Shown here: positions 26,475 through 37,100 of the stretch, one piece after another
How the letters are laid out: each line of letters begins with the position of its first letter
How positions within the stretch are numbered: the first letter of the stretch is position 1
DNA from: Candidatus Competibacteraceae bacterium
Lineage (GTDB): Bacteria > Pseudomonadota > Gammaproteobacteria > Competibacterales > Competibacteraceae
Length of the DNA stretch: 64,000 nucleotides
Reading direction: 5' to 3'
Assembly: GCA_016712625.1 (NCBI GenBank)
Contig: JADJQQ010000003.1
Location: forward strand, 1-64,000
Notes under the pieces: model-generated
What the model was told of the DNA's origin: nothing
The model's input: the letters and a program-made list of their open reading frames with translations, nothing else
Databases searched by the model: none
Made by a program: the position numbers and the translations under genes

Positions 26475-27590
26475 CGGCTTGGATATTTTCTCAAGTGCTA
26501 TAAAGCGATGCGGAGCGAATCGGGTTCTAGTGACATGGACGCCCCACCTCTGTTCAGGGTTGGGGTTGGATTTGGATTTGTCTACATCAGCCGTATCCTG
26601 CTCTCGTGGTTATCCCGCGCCCCTATCATTAGAACCCTGACCCGTCGTCCGTCTTAACCCATCAGCTTTACTCATGAGTACCTCTCTTTAGCTTAAGCTA
26701 TTTAATTTTTTACGCTGACATAATCCTGCCTGCGTAAACAGCCCGTATCTATGCCATTAACGCTCTCCATGCCCTCAACTGGGCGACTCCTAAAAATAAT
26801 AAAAATGAAAAAAAATCTAAATATTTATTTAATTTATTGCCTATAGTATTCATCTGACTATGAAATATATGATTAATTCATATGCCAGAAACTGGTACAA
26901 TTTAGATAGCTACCTAACAGCTGATAAAGAATAAAATTCTTACTGATTTTCATTAATATCTTGATTTAATATAAATTAAGATTCTTATCCAATTAAGAAA
27001 TATCTGAGTTAGATTCTATTAATGAATTAACAAATAGCTTTATTTTATAAACGCAGATATCAATTTGATAAATATTGACTTTTCAAAATAAAATATAAGA
27101 AAAAATACTTTTTGATCAGTGGCTTATCTATTTATGCAACAAAAAATTCTAAATATAGTTTATAGCAAGATAATTTATACCGAATAAATAAAAATAAGAG
27201 CTGATTTAAAGAAAATCCTTGAAAAAGCAGTAATGAAGAAGTTATTAAATTACCATAAGGATATTACGCGATATTGCCATATTCTTTAGTTCTATGGTTA
27301 GCTAATCTCAATTGTAAACTAAACTAGGATTTGGATTAGCGACTCATAAAATAGTGAGTCAAATTAATTATGAATCATCTGTGTGCAATTTAATGAAGCG
27401 ATTAGATTGGGCTTTCAATGAGCCATCAAAAAAATATGAATGAATTTACAGCTGTAAATATGGTTATTGCCAATAAATTTCATTCGAATCTAAATAATGA
27501 ATTCATGATTCAGATGGTTTTTATAGGACCAATTTATTGAAAATATCGAATAAATCAGGATTCTTTCTTTAATTTTATTTCGAGAATTTC
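26475..27590. other. A+T-rich gene-free region upstream of the biosynthetic cluster
   Basis: From about 26660 to the PKS start the sequence is dominated by A and T (for example only 11 G or C in 26821-26880), abruptly different from the GC-rich genes on both sides. I see no convincing gene; the longest frames are short and lack ribosome binding sites. This is the only sizeable gap before the first cluster gene, so it must contain the main promoter. The boundary with the GC-rich side marks one end of the cluster. Confidence 0.7.
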
Positions 27591-30500
27591 ATGACTATCA
27601 AAGAATCAGTCGCGATTGTGGGTATCGGTTGTCGGTTTCCGGGAGGAGCGCACGGTCCACGCAACTACTGGAAGCTTATTAGCCAAGGTAAAGACTTGAC
27701 CTCGGATCTGCCGGAGAGCCGCTGCAATTCTCGCCGATTTTACGATCCGAATCCGCGCAAGCCGGGCCGAATGCACGTCATGCATGGTGGCTTTCTCGAT
27801 GCTATCGATTTGTTCGATCACGAGTTCTTCGGTATCTCGCCTCGCGAAGCGGATTATCTCGATCCCCAGCAGCGGGTGTTGCTGGAAACGGCGTGGGAAG
27901 CGATTGAAGACGGTGGATTCGTACCGAATACCTTCGCGGGTAAAAATGTCGGCGTGTTCGTCGGCGCGTTTACCTTGGCCTATAAAATTCTGCAATTTAG
28001 TGGCGATCATCTGGACGGTGTCGGTGTACACACCGCGACCGGCAGCATGATGACGATGTGTTCTAACCGCATCTCCCATGCATTCGATTTTCGCGGGCCG
28101 AGCTTATCCATCGACACGGCCTGTTCCTCGTCGCTGGTCGCGACCCATTACGCCTGTCGCAGCCTGCTCGCGGAGGAGTGCGAGTTGGCGCTAGCCGGCG
28201 GGGTGATGCTGATCTCGACACCGCACTATATCTTGGCGGAATCGAAAGGCGGCTTCCTGGCGCCTGACGGGCGGTGCAAGACCTTCGATATCTCGGCTAA
28301 CGGTTACGCTCGCGGCGAAGGCGCCGGCCTGGTTGTTCTGAAACGCTTGTCCGAGGCCATGCGCGACGGCGACCGGATTTATGCCGTGATCCGCGCCAGC
28401 GGCGTCAACCAGGACGGGCGCACGCCCGGTATCACCGTGCCGAGCGGCGAACAGCAGGTCCGATTGCTTGAAAAGGTCTACGGGCAAGCCGGCATCGATC
28501 CGGACGCCGTTCACTACGTGGAAGCGCACGGCACGGGGACGCCGGTGGGCGACCCCATCGAAGCCAACGCGCTCGGGGCGTTCTTTTCGCGCAACCGTTC
28601 CGCCGAGCGTCCCTGCGTCGTGGGTTCGGTGAAAACCAACATGGGACATCTGGAATCGGCGGCGGGCATCGCCGGCCTCATCAAGGCCAGTCTCGCGCTC
28701 GAACACCGGCAAATTCCTCCGCACCTGCATTTGCGTGAAGCCAATCCCAAGATCGACTTCGATGCCTTGAAACTGCGTGTTCCCACCCGATTGGAACCGT
28801 GGCCGGATTACCCCGGCAAGGCTTATGCGGGGGTAAATTCATTCGGTTTCGGTGGCACTAACGCCCACGTCGTGCTGGAAGCGTATTCTTCCGTCGAGCG
28901 AGCGGCCGACGCGACGGCTGTCGTAACCACCGGCGAAAGCGCCGATCCCGTCATGATTCCGCTCTCGGCCCGCAGCGATGAGGGGCTCGGCCGCGTGGCG
29001 GCGAGCATTCGCGACTGGATCGAGCGCGAATCAACGGCGGTGTCATTCCGGGATTTCGTGTTCAATTTGGCGCGCAAGCGCAGTCACCACGAATTTCGGA
29101 TGGGGGTGGTAGCCAACAGCTTTGCCGACCTCGACCAACAATTGAAAATCCTCGAAGAGGGCGAGCTGCAGGAAACCCTGTTCAAAGGCCGCAGCGCCCC
29201 CGCCGACAGGCCAGCCAAGCTGTGTTTCGTCTATACCGGCAACGGCCCGCAATGGTGGGCCATGGGCCGAGACTTGTATCGCTCCCAACCCGTGTTTCGG
29301 GCCGCCATCGACCGCTGCGCCGAGGAGCTGGCGCGATACGCGGACTGGTCGCTGATCGAGGAGTTGTCGCGGGGCGAGGCGGACCACCGGATGGGCGAGA
29401 CGCAAATTGCCCAGCCCGCCAATTTCGCCATCCAGTATGCCCTGTCCGAGCTGCTGAGCTCCTGGGGCATCGAACCGGATGCCTGCATCGGCCATAGCAC
29501 GGGAGAAGTGGGTTCGCTCTGGAAGTCCGGGGTGCTGAGCTTCGCCGAAGCGATCCGGGTGATTTACGAGCGCAGCCGCCTCCAGCAGCAAACCGCCGGC
29601 AAGGGAACCCTGGTCGCGGTGGGACTCGGCCGCGCCGAGGCCGAGTCGCTCGCGGCCGAGTACGAGGGGCGGGTTTCCGTGGCGGGCATAAACGCGCCGA
29701 CCGCGATCACTCTCGCCGGGGATAACGAGGCGATCGCGCGAATCGTCGAGCGCCTCGGCAAAGAGGGGGTTTTCTGCAAGCAATTGCGGGTGAACATCCC
29801 GTTTCACAGCCCGGTCATGGAAGAAATCCGGGCCGAGTGGCAAGACAAATTGTCCGCTCTTTGCCCCCGCGAAGCGACCGTGGCCCTGTATGCGGCCGCC
29901 ACGGGGGCCAGGGCCAAGGGACCGGAACTCGATGCCCATTATTGGTGGCTGAACGTCCGCAACCCGGTCTATTTCCAGGATTGTTTCAATTTGGCCGTCG
30001 AGGATGGCTGCACGGTGTTCCTGGAAATCGGCCCCCATCCCGTGTTGGCGACCGCCATGCGGGATTGTGCCGATACCCTTGGCCGGCCGGTCCATTTGTT
30101 TCATTCCCTATATCGGAACAAGTATGAGCCGACCGTCATCAACGGCGCGCTGGCGGGACTCTATAGCGCAGGAATCGAGCCGGATTTCGCCCGCCTGCAC
30201 CCGCGCGGTCGCCACGTCGACCTGCCGCTTTATCCGTTCGCGCGAGAACGCTGCTGGGCCGAATCCCACGAAAACCGGCGATTCCGCATCGGTAAAGACG
30301 ACCATCCTTTGCTCGGGCGCCGGCTCGCAACGGCAACTTTGGCCTGGGAAGCGGAAATCAACGGCTACTGGAATGCGTTTCTGCCCGATCACGTCATTCA
30401 GCACAACGCGCTGTTCCCCGCAGCCGGATACTTGGAACAGGCGGCGGCGGCCATCAAGATCGCCACCGCCGGTTCTCATTTCGCCCTGGAGCACATCGCG

Positions 30501-33170
30501 TTTCACAAGGCGCTTTTCCTGCCGCAAGACGAAGATCCGCGAGTGCAGACCATCCTGGATACTCGTCATGGCAGCTTTTCGATCACCGGCCTTTCGCGGC
30601 GGGAAGACGAGAGCGCCATCGTCCACGCCGAGGGTCAATTTCGGCAGTTGCAACCACCGGGACAACTGCCGCGCGTCTCCATCGAGCGGCTTCGCGAGCG
30701 TTGCGCGACCGTTTTTTCGAAAGCGTCCTGCTATGCCGAACTGGCGGGCATGGGGTTCGAATATGGCCCTCGGTTTCAGGGTATCGGCGAAGTCGCCTTG
30801 GGGGATTTCGAATCCCTGGCCCGCCTGGAGGCGCCAGCCGACGTGGCGGTCAGCGATCCGGAATGGAATTTTCATCCCGTCGTGCTTGATGCCGCCTTCC
30901 AGGCTCTGATCGCCATCGAGCTGATGAAGCCGGCCGCCGAAGGACGCGAGGTTCGCCTGCCGGTGGACATCCGCCGGGTCACGTTCCTGGGTCCCGCCAG
31001 CCCGCTGATGTGGGCCCATGCCCGGATCGTTGCCAGGACCGACCGGGAGATGATCGGAGATATCGCGATCCACGACGCCCAAGGCCGGTTGACCGTCAGC
31101 ATCGAAGGTTTCCGGGCTCGTTCCGTCGCGCGGAGCGCCCCCAGCGTCAACCCCAAAAGCATCGAGTCGTGGCTGTATCAGGTGGATTGGGATGAGCAGG
31201 CGCTCGCCAAGCCGGCCGTGGCGGACGTCATCCGCGAAACTTGCCTGATCCTTGCCCCGAGCACGCCGGAAGGGGCACTGCTAAAGGCTCGGCTCGAAGC
31301 GCAGGGACGAGAAGTGATTCTGGCTCGAGCGGGCCATCATTTCGCGTGGGATGCCCAAGAAGCCGCCGCGACTCTGAATGCGCGCCGCAAGTCAGACTAT
31401 CTGGCGCTGTTCGAGACTCTCGATCAAGCGGGCAAGGCGCCCGCCCGGATCGTTCATCTGTGGAATCTCGACGCCCCCGCAGCGGACGTCTTAACAGTGG
31501 AAAACCTCGATGCCGAAGGGGCCGAAATCGCTCTCTCGGCGCTGTATCTCTGCCAAGCCATGCTTGAAAAGAGCCCGGCCGCAAAAATCTGGTTCGTCAC
31601 CCGAGGCGCTCAGCCCGCCGACCACGAGGCGCCGGTCAACGTGGCTCAGGCGCCGGTGTGGGGAGTCGGGCGGGTGTTCGGCCATCAGGAACACGTCGGC
31701 CAGTGGGGTGGTTTGATCGATCTCGATCCTCGTGGCGGCGACGAAGAAATGGCCGCCTTGGCCGACGAAATCCTGTTTGGCGCTCACGAAGATCAGGTGG
31801 CGTTTCGGGGTGGCGACTCGACGCGCAAGGTCATGCGCATCCATCGGGCGAAGCGCCTTTATACCGCCGTGCCACCCCGATTCCGCGCCGATGGCGCTTA
31901 CTGGATCACCGGTGCGTTCGGCGCCCTGGGCGAACGGGTGGCGGACTGGTTGGTGGAGCGCGGCGCGACATTTTTGATTCTCGGCGGCCGCTCGACCGTA
32001 CCGCCGCGCGAGCGCTGGGACGAACTCGCTCCCGACGATCCTCGCCACGCGCGGGTGCGGTGGGTGCGACGCCTGGAGCAACGCGGCGCGCGGGTGCTGT
32101 GTCCAGCGATGGACTGCGCCGAGGCGGCGCAAGTCGAAGCGTTCCTGGCGGAGTACCGAGCGCACGATTATCCGCCGGTGCGCGGGCTGTTCCATTGCGC
32201 CGGCGTGGTCGCCGACAGCATTCTGATTCAGATGCGGGAGCAAGATCTGCTGAAGGCTTACCGGCCCAAGGTTCAGGGTAGCTGGAACCTCCACCACCTG
32301 CTGCGGGACGAGCCGCTGGAACACTTCGTCCTGTTCTCGTCCGTGGCTTCGCTGGTGACCTCCACCGGCCAGGCGAACTATGCGGCGGGCAACGCCTTTC
32401 TCGATGCGCTCGCGCACCATCGCCGCCAGTTGGGTCTGCCGGGACTTTCCCTCAACTGGGGGCCTTGGGCCATCGGCATGGTCGAGGAACTCGATCTGAT
32501 CGACCATTACCGCCGTCGCGGCATGCCGCCCATCCATCCCGATGCGGGGTTGGCCGCGCTCGAAATCGCCCTGGTGCAAGACCGTGCCGAGCTCGCGCTC
32601 GCCGAAGCCGACTGGCCCACGGTGCTGCAGTATTACCCGAAGCCGCCCGTGGCGTTCGCGCATCTGGCCCGCGCAGCGTCCGACGAGACGGTGGAAACCA
32701 GCGAGGTCGATCCGCGCCAACGCATCGCGAACGCTCCCGAGGAGCAGCGGCTGGATGTCGTGATCGACGAACTCGGCAACCTGGTGGTGCGGGTTCTGCG
32801 CGTCCGCAAATCGGCCATCGAACCGGGCATACGACTCAGCGATATCGGGGTGGACTCAATGCTGGCCACCGAACTGCGCAACCGCATCGAGTTGGCCTTG
32901 GGCGCTTCCCTGACCGTGGTGGACCTGTTGGGAGATTCCACCATCGAGCAACTGGCGCTGAAGCTGCTCGACCAAATCCGCGCGCAGGAGTCCCGCGCGA
33001 CGGCGGCGATCACGTTCGAAGAGCTGATGCGGGTCCTCCAAAGCGATCCGGCTTTGGCCTCCCAACTTCTGGCGGAAACGGAACGAACGACACCCGAGGA
33101 GGCGGCGAAAGTCCTTCTCGACGATCCCGAGCTTGCGGCCCAGCTTTTCGCCCAGTTGCAAGAACCCTGA
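27591..33170 (+). CDS. Type I polyketide synthase, KS-AT-DH-KR-ACP
   Basis: 1859 residues. Ketosynthase (about 8-430) with active Cys in DTACSSSLVA (near 175), EAHGTGTPVGDP (near 310) and KTNMGHLESAAG (near 350). Acyltransferase (about 540-850) with GHSTGEV (near 634) and IPFHSPVME; the substrate motif is not the classic HAFH or YASH, so malonyl-CoA is likely but unproven. Dehydratase (about 900-1180) with HVIQHNALFP (His near 933; the usual Gly of HxxxGxxxxP is His) and LDAAFQAL. Ketoreductase (structural part from 1190, catalytic 1435-1640) with TGAFGALG, FSSVAS and QANYAAGNAF. ACP with GVDSMLATEL (Ser near 1755), then a 60-residue acidic tail, probably a docking domain. There is no loading domain and no enoyl reductase: it would add one unit and leave a double bond. 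First gene of the cluster. Confidence 0.95.
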   Translation: MTIKESVAIVGIGCRFPGGAHGPRNYWKLISQGKDLTSDLPESRCNSRRFYDPNPRKPGRMHVMHGGFLDAIDLFDHEFFGISPREADYLDPQQRVLLETAWEAIEDGGFVPNTFAGKNVGVFVGAFTLAYKILQFSGDHLDGVGVHTATGSMMTMCSNRISHAFDFRGPSLSIDTACSSSLVATHYACRSLLAEECELALAGGVMLISTPHYILAESKGGFLAPDGRCKTFDISANGYARGEGAGLVVLKRLSEAMRDGDRIYAVIRASGVNQDGRTPGITVPSGEQQVRLLEKVYGQAGIDPDAVHYVEAHGTGTPVGDPIEANALGAFFSRNRSAERPCVVGSVKTNMGHLESAAGIAGLIKASLALEHRQIPPHLHLREANPKIDFDALKLRVPTRLEPWPDYPGKAYAGVNSFGFGGTNAHVVLEAYSSVERAADATAVVTTGESADPVMIPLSARSDEGLGRVAASIRDWIERESTAVSFRDFVFNLARKRSHHEFRMGVVANSFADLDQQLKILEEGELQETLFKGRSAPADRPAKLCFVYTGNGPQWWAMGRDLYRSQPVFRAAIDRCAEELARYADWSLIEELSRGEADHRMGETQIAQPANFAIQYALSELLSSWGIEPDACIGHSTGEVGSLWKSGVLSFAEAIRVIYERSRLQQQTAGKGTLVAVGLGRAEAESLAAEYEGRVSVAGINAPTAITLAGDNEAIARIVERLGKEGVFCKQLRVNIPFHSPVMEEIRAEWQDKLSALCPREATVALYAAATGARAKGPELDAHYWWLNVRNPVYFQDCFNLAVEDGCTVFLEIGPHPVLATAMRDCADTLGRPVHLFHSLYRNKYEPTVINGALAGLYSAGIEPDFARLHPRGRHVDLPLYPFARERCWAESHENRRFRIGKDDHPLLGRRLATATLAWEAEINGYWNAFLPDHVIQHNALFPAAGYLEQAAAAIKIATAGSHFALEHIAFHKALFLPQDEDPRVQTILDTRHGSFSITGLSRREDESAIVHAEGQFRQLQPPGQLPRVSIERLRERCATVFSKASCYAELAGMGFEYGPRFQGIGEVALGDFESLARLEAPADVAVSDPEWNFHPVVLDAAFQALIAIELMKPAAEGREVRLPVDIRRVTFLGPASPLMWAHARIVARTDREMIGDIAIHDAQGRLTVSIEGFRARSVARSAPSVNPKSIESWLYQVDWDEQALAKPAVADVIRETCLILAPSTPEGALLKARLEAQGREVILARAGHHFAWDAQEAAATLNARRKSDYLALFETLDQAGKAPARIVHLWNLDAPAADVLTVENLDAEGAEIALSALYLCQAMLEKSPAAKIWFVTRGAQPADHEAPVNVAQAPVWGVGRVFGHQEHVGQWGGLIDLDPRGGDEEMAALADEILFGAHEDQVAFRGGDSTRKVMRIHRAKRLYTAVPPRFRADGAYWITGAFGALGERVADWLVERGATFLILGGRSTVPPRERWDELAPDDPRHARVRWVRRLEQRGARVLCPAMDCAEAAQVEAFLAEYRAHDYPPVRGLFHCAGVVADSILIQMREQDLLKAYRPKVQGSWNLHHLLRDEPLEHFVLFSSVASLVTSTGQANYAAGNAFLDALAHHRRQLGLPGLSLNWGPWAIGMVEELDLIDHYRRRGMPPIHPDAGLAALEIALVQDRAELALAEADWPTVLQYYPKPPVAFAHLARAASDETVETSEVDPRQRIANAPEEQRLDVVIDELGNLVVRVLRVRKSAIEPGIRLSDIGVDSMLATELRNRIELALGASLTVVDLLGDSTIEQLALKLLDQIRAQESRATAAITFEELMRVLQSDPALASQLLAETERTTPEEAAKVLLDDPELAAQLFAQLQEP

Positions 33171-33268
33171 AAACCGCTCGCCACAACCCGCGCGCGGATC
33201 GACCGAAGCGCGGATCGCGACGAGAGCCATTTTCATCGATCAGCCAGCAAATAACCGAGGAGAGAACC

Positions 33269-34084
33269 ATGAGCCAATTAATTCAGCATCAAGACATCGC
33301 TTGCAAGGAATGGTGGGACAACGGAGGGGGTTTCTTCGGCCGTCGCTACATGGAAGGAGACGATTCCAAAGTGGGCTATCTGACCACGCCGCGACGGCTC
33401 GACGAGCGCACCCAAATCGAGGTGGACGGGATTCTCCGTCTGCTCGATCTGGCTCCGGGGAATGCCGTTCTCGACTGTCCTTGCGGTTATGGCCGGCATA
33501 CCAACGGTTTGAGCTTGAGAGGGTTGCGGGTGACCGGGGCCGATATCAACAGCGAGCATCTCGGAGCCGCCGCCGAGCTAACGGCCGGACGGGGCGATCT
33601 GGTCCGCCTGGTGGTCGAGGACATGCGCCTGATGAGCTATCAGCAAGAGTTCGATGCCGCCATCAACATGTTCTTCTCCTTCGGTTTCTTCGACTCCCAC
33701 TACGACAACATGAAGGTGTTGGAGAATTTCTATCGGGCGTTGAAGCCGGGCGGGCGTTTTCTGATGCACACCGATGTCAGCATGAGCCGGGTGATGAGCG
33801 GGAAATACAAATTCAGCGAGCAACGTCCCTTGACCAATGGCGGCGTTCTGCACATCAACGAGCAATACGACTCCCAGACCCGTCGCATCAACGGCGAATG
33901 GATTCTGACCAAGGAGGGCGAGGAGGAGCGGTTGACCCCCTACTCGGTCCGGGTCTTTTCCTTCCAGGAATTCGAAGCCTGGTGCCACGAGGTGGGCTTC
34001 AAAAAAGTGGTCGGCTACGGCGACTGGACGGGTTCGCCGCTGGACGACGACTCCGAAGACATGATGGTCGTGGCCTATAAGTAG
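33269..34084 (+). CDS. Stand-alone SAM-dependent methyltransferase
   Basis: 271 residues from ATG 33269, with GAGGAGAG just upstream. Class I methyltransferase: motif I VLDCPCGYGRHTNGLSLRG (near residue 70), the acidic residue in VTGADINSEHL, and LVVEDMRLMSYQQEFDAAIN, then FYRALKPGGRFLMHTDVSMS. It lies between two PKS genes, 98 bases after the first and 23 before the second, so it is part of the operon. No methyltransferase domain is built into either PKS, so it may act in trans on carrier-bound ketide (C- or O-methylation) or on the released product. The target cannot be told from sequence. Confidence 0.85.
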   Translation: MSQLIQHQDIACKEWWDNGGGFFGRRYMEGDDSKVGYLTTPRRLDERTQIEVDGILRLLDLAPGNAVLDCPCGYGRHTNGLSLRGLRVTGADINSEHLGAAAELTAGRGDLVRLVVEDMRLMSYQQEFDAAINMFFSFGFFDSHYDNMKVLENFYRALKPGGRFLMHTDVSMSRVMSGKYKFSEQRPLTNGGVLHINEQYDSQTRRINGEWILTKEGEEERLTPYSVRVFSFQEFEAWCHEVGFKKVVGYGDWTGSPLDDDSEDMMVVAYK

Positions 34085-34107
34085 CTCGAATCAGATACGG
34101 GTTTACG

Positions 34108-37100
34108 ATGAACAGGACCGAAATGGAACTGGAATCCACCACGCTCGGCGGGATCGCGGTGATCGGGATGGCGGCCCGGATGCCGGGGGCTCGCGACTAC
34201 CGCGAATTCTGGCGCAATCTGGCCAGCGGAGTGGAGTCGGTAACCTGGTTTACCGGGGAGGAACTGGCCGCCTCCGGCGTCCCCAAGGACATCTACGGCG
34301 CCCCAGACTACGTGCCGGCGGCGGCCGTGCTCGACGGGTTCGACCGATTCGACGCGAGCTTTTTCGGGTACAACCCCAACGAAGCGGTGCGGATCGATCC
34401 ACAGCAGCGAGTGTTTCTGGAGTGCGCCGTGGCGGCGATCGAGGACGCCGGCATTCCCCTGGATGCGCTGCCCGAGTCCACTGGCGTCTACGCCAGCTCC
34501 AGCATGAACGGCTACCTGTTCAATCTGACCTCGCAGCCGGGCTTTTTGGAAACTCGGGACCTGTTTCCTCTCGTCATCGGCAACGACAAGGACTATGCCG
34601 CCACGCGCGTGGCCTACAAGCTCAATCTCGAAGGGCCGGCCATCACCGTCCAGACCGCCTGCTCGTCGTCGCTGGTCGCCCTGCACCTCGCCTGTCAGGG
34701 CCTGTTCGCGGGGGACTGCGACATGGCTCTGGCCGGCGGGGTGACGGTGAAGACTCCGCATCGGGTCGGTTATATCCACGTCAAGGAAGGCATTCTTGCG
34801 CCGGACGGCCACTGCCGGCCCTTCGACGCGCTGGCCCAGGGCACCATCGAGGGCAACGGAGCGGGCATCGTGGTCTTGAAACGGCTCGAGGATGCGCTGG
34901 CGGCGAGCGACTGCATCCGTGCGGTCATCCGTGGTTCGGCGATCAACAACGACGGGGCGCTCAAGGTCGGGTACACCGCCCCTCGCATCGAGGGTCAGGC
35001 CAAAGCGATCCGAGTGGCGCACCTGCTGGCGGACGTCGATCCGGAAACCATCGGTTACATCGAGGCCCACGGCACCGGAACCCATCTCGGCGATCCCATC
35101 GAAATCGCGGGCATCACCCGCGCCTTCGGCATGGCCACCGACAAGAAGCAGTTCTGCGCCATCGGTTCGGTCAAGGCGAACATCGGCCACCTGAACGCGG
35201 CCGCCGGCATCGCCGGATTCATCAAGACGGTGTTGATGCTGGAAAATCGGGCCATCCCGCCGACCGTGCACTATCGCGCGCCCAACCCCAAAATCGATTT
35301 CGCCGCCAGCCCGGTGTTCGTCAACGCCGAGCTGACGGACTGGCGATCCAACGGATTGCCGCTGCGGGCCGGCGTGAGTTCCTTCGGTGTCGGCGGCACC
35401 AACGCCCATGTCGTGCTCGAAGAGGCACCACCGCGCGCCAGAATGCCGGCGGCGGAGCGCTCGTTGCTGTTCCCCATATCGGCCAAGACGCCGCAGGCGC
35501 TCGACGCGGCCAGCAGCCGGCTGGCGGATGATCTCGAACGGACGCCCGAGGCCGTCGCCGACATGGCTTACACCCTGCAAATCGGTCGCGCCGCGTACCC
35601 GAAGCGGCGGGTGGTCGCCGCCGACGATGCGGCGACGGCCGCGCGGTTGCTTCGGAGCGGCGATCCGAGAGCCTGCTTCAGCGCCGCGCCGCAGGCGCAA
35701 ACGCCGCGCGTGGTGTTCTGTTTCCCCGGCCAAGGCACCCAAAGCTTGGGAATGGCTCGCCAAACTCGGGAGCAATGGCCGCGCTTTCGCGCGATCTTCG
35801 ACGCGCTGGCGGAGCGTCTGGTGGCCCGTGGCCACATGGACTTGCATCGGGTGATTTTCGATGCCGATTCGTCGCCCGACGCCGCCATAACGCTCAGGCA
35901 GACCGCCAACGCTCAGGTCGCGATCTTCGTCGTGGAATACGCGCTCGCCCGCCTGTGGCAGGAGTGGGGCGTCACCCCCGCGGCGGTCATGGGGCACAGC
36001 ATCGGCGAGTACGCCGCCGCCTGCATGGCCGGCGTGATGACGCCTGAAGATGCTTTGGACCTGATCGCCGAACGCGGGCGGCTGATTCAATCCCTGCCGC
36101 CGGGTGGCATGCTCAGCATCAGCTTGTCCGACCACGAGGTTCGCGCTCGCCTGCCCGCCGGTTTGTCGCTGGCCGCCGTCAACGGCGACGAGCTGTGCGT
36201 GGCCTCCGGGCCGACGGAACTCGTCGAACGGTTCGAGACGGATTTGCTCGAAGCGGGGATCGGTTGTCGGCGCTTGCAAACCTCCCACGCTTTTCACTCG
36301 GCCATGATGGAGCCGATCTTGGCGGCATTCCGCGCCAAAGCCGCCGCCGTTCGCTACGTCGAGCCCGCCTTGCCTTTCGTGTCGAGCATGACGGGCGAGC
36401 GGCTGGACGGTTCGGTGGACTGGGTGGATTACTGGACCCGCCACATCCGCCAGACCGTGCTTTATGGGCCTGCCTTGCGCGAGGTGCTGCAAGGCGACGA
36501 GCCCCGTGTCCTGTTGGAGGTCGGCCCGAGCCAGACCCTGACCACTTTAGCGCGGACGATGACGGCCGGAAACGACCGAGCGGTTGCCGTGGCCTCCTGG
36601 CCCAAACCCACCGAAAAGAGCTCGGATGCCGTCTGCCTCCTAGGCGCGCTCGGGCAGTTGTGGTGCCACGGCTATCCGGTGGATTTTTCGGTGTTGCACG
36701 ATTCCCAGTCGCCGCCCAACCGAGTGCCGATGTCGACCTATCCCTTTCAGGGCAAGCGTTACTGGATCGACCGGGCGGATGCGCCGATTCGGGTCGCCGA
36801 AGGGTCAAGGACGGGAGGCGCCATCGATTCCTTGGAGGCCGATGCCGCAGCGCCGACGCCACAGCGATTCGAGCGCCCCGATCTGTCGGCGGCCTTCCGC
36901 GCTCCCGGCAACGCCATCGAGCGGCTGGTGATCGAGGTCTGGAGCGAACTGCTCGGCATCCGCGAGATCGGCGTCGATGACGATTTCTTCGAGATGGGCG
37001 GCGATTCCCTGCTGGCCACCCAGATCAGCGCCCGCTTCCGGCAGAAATTGGCGGTAGATTTGTCTCTGCGCAAACTGCTCGAAGCTCAAACCCCGGCGGC

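Noticed and set aside
26508..26657. 50-codon plus frame after the broken corA
   Set aside because: No ribosome binding site or family; it sits in the debris following a frameshifted gene.
27418..27540. 40-codon plus frame just upstream of the first PKS
   Set aside because: No Shine-Dalgarno and no recognisable features; codons simply follow the A+T-rich composition.
31200..31900. Enoyl reductase domain in the first PKS
   Set aside because: The stretch between DH and KR lacks an NADPH-binding ER motif and matches the structural half of a ketoreductase.
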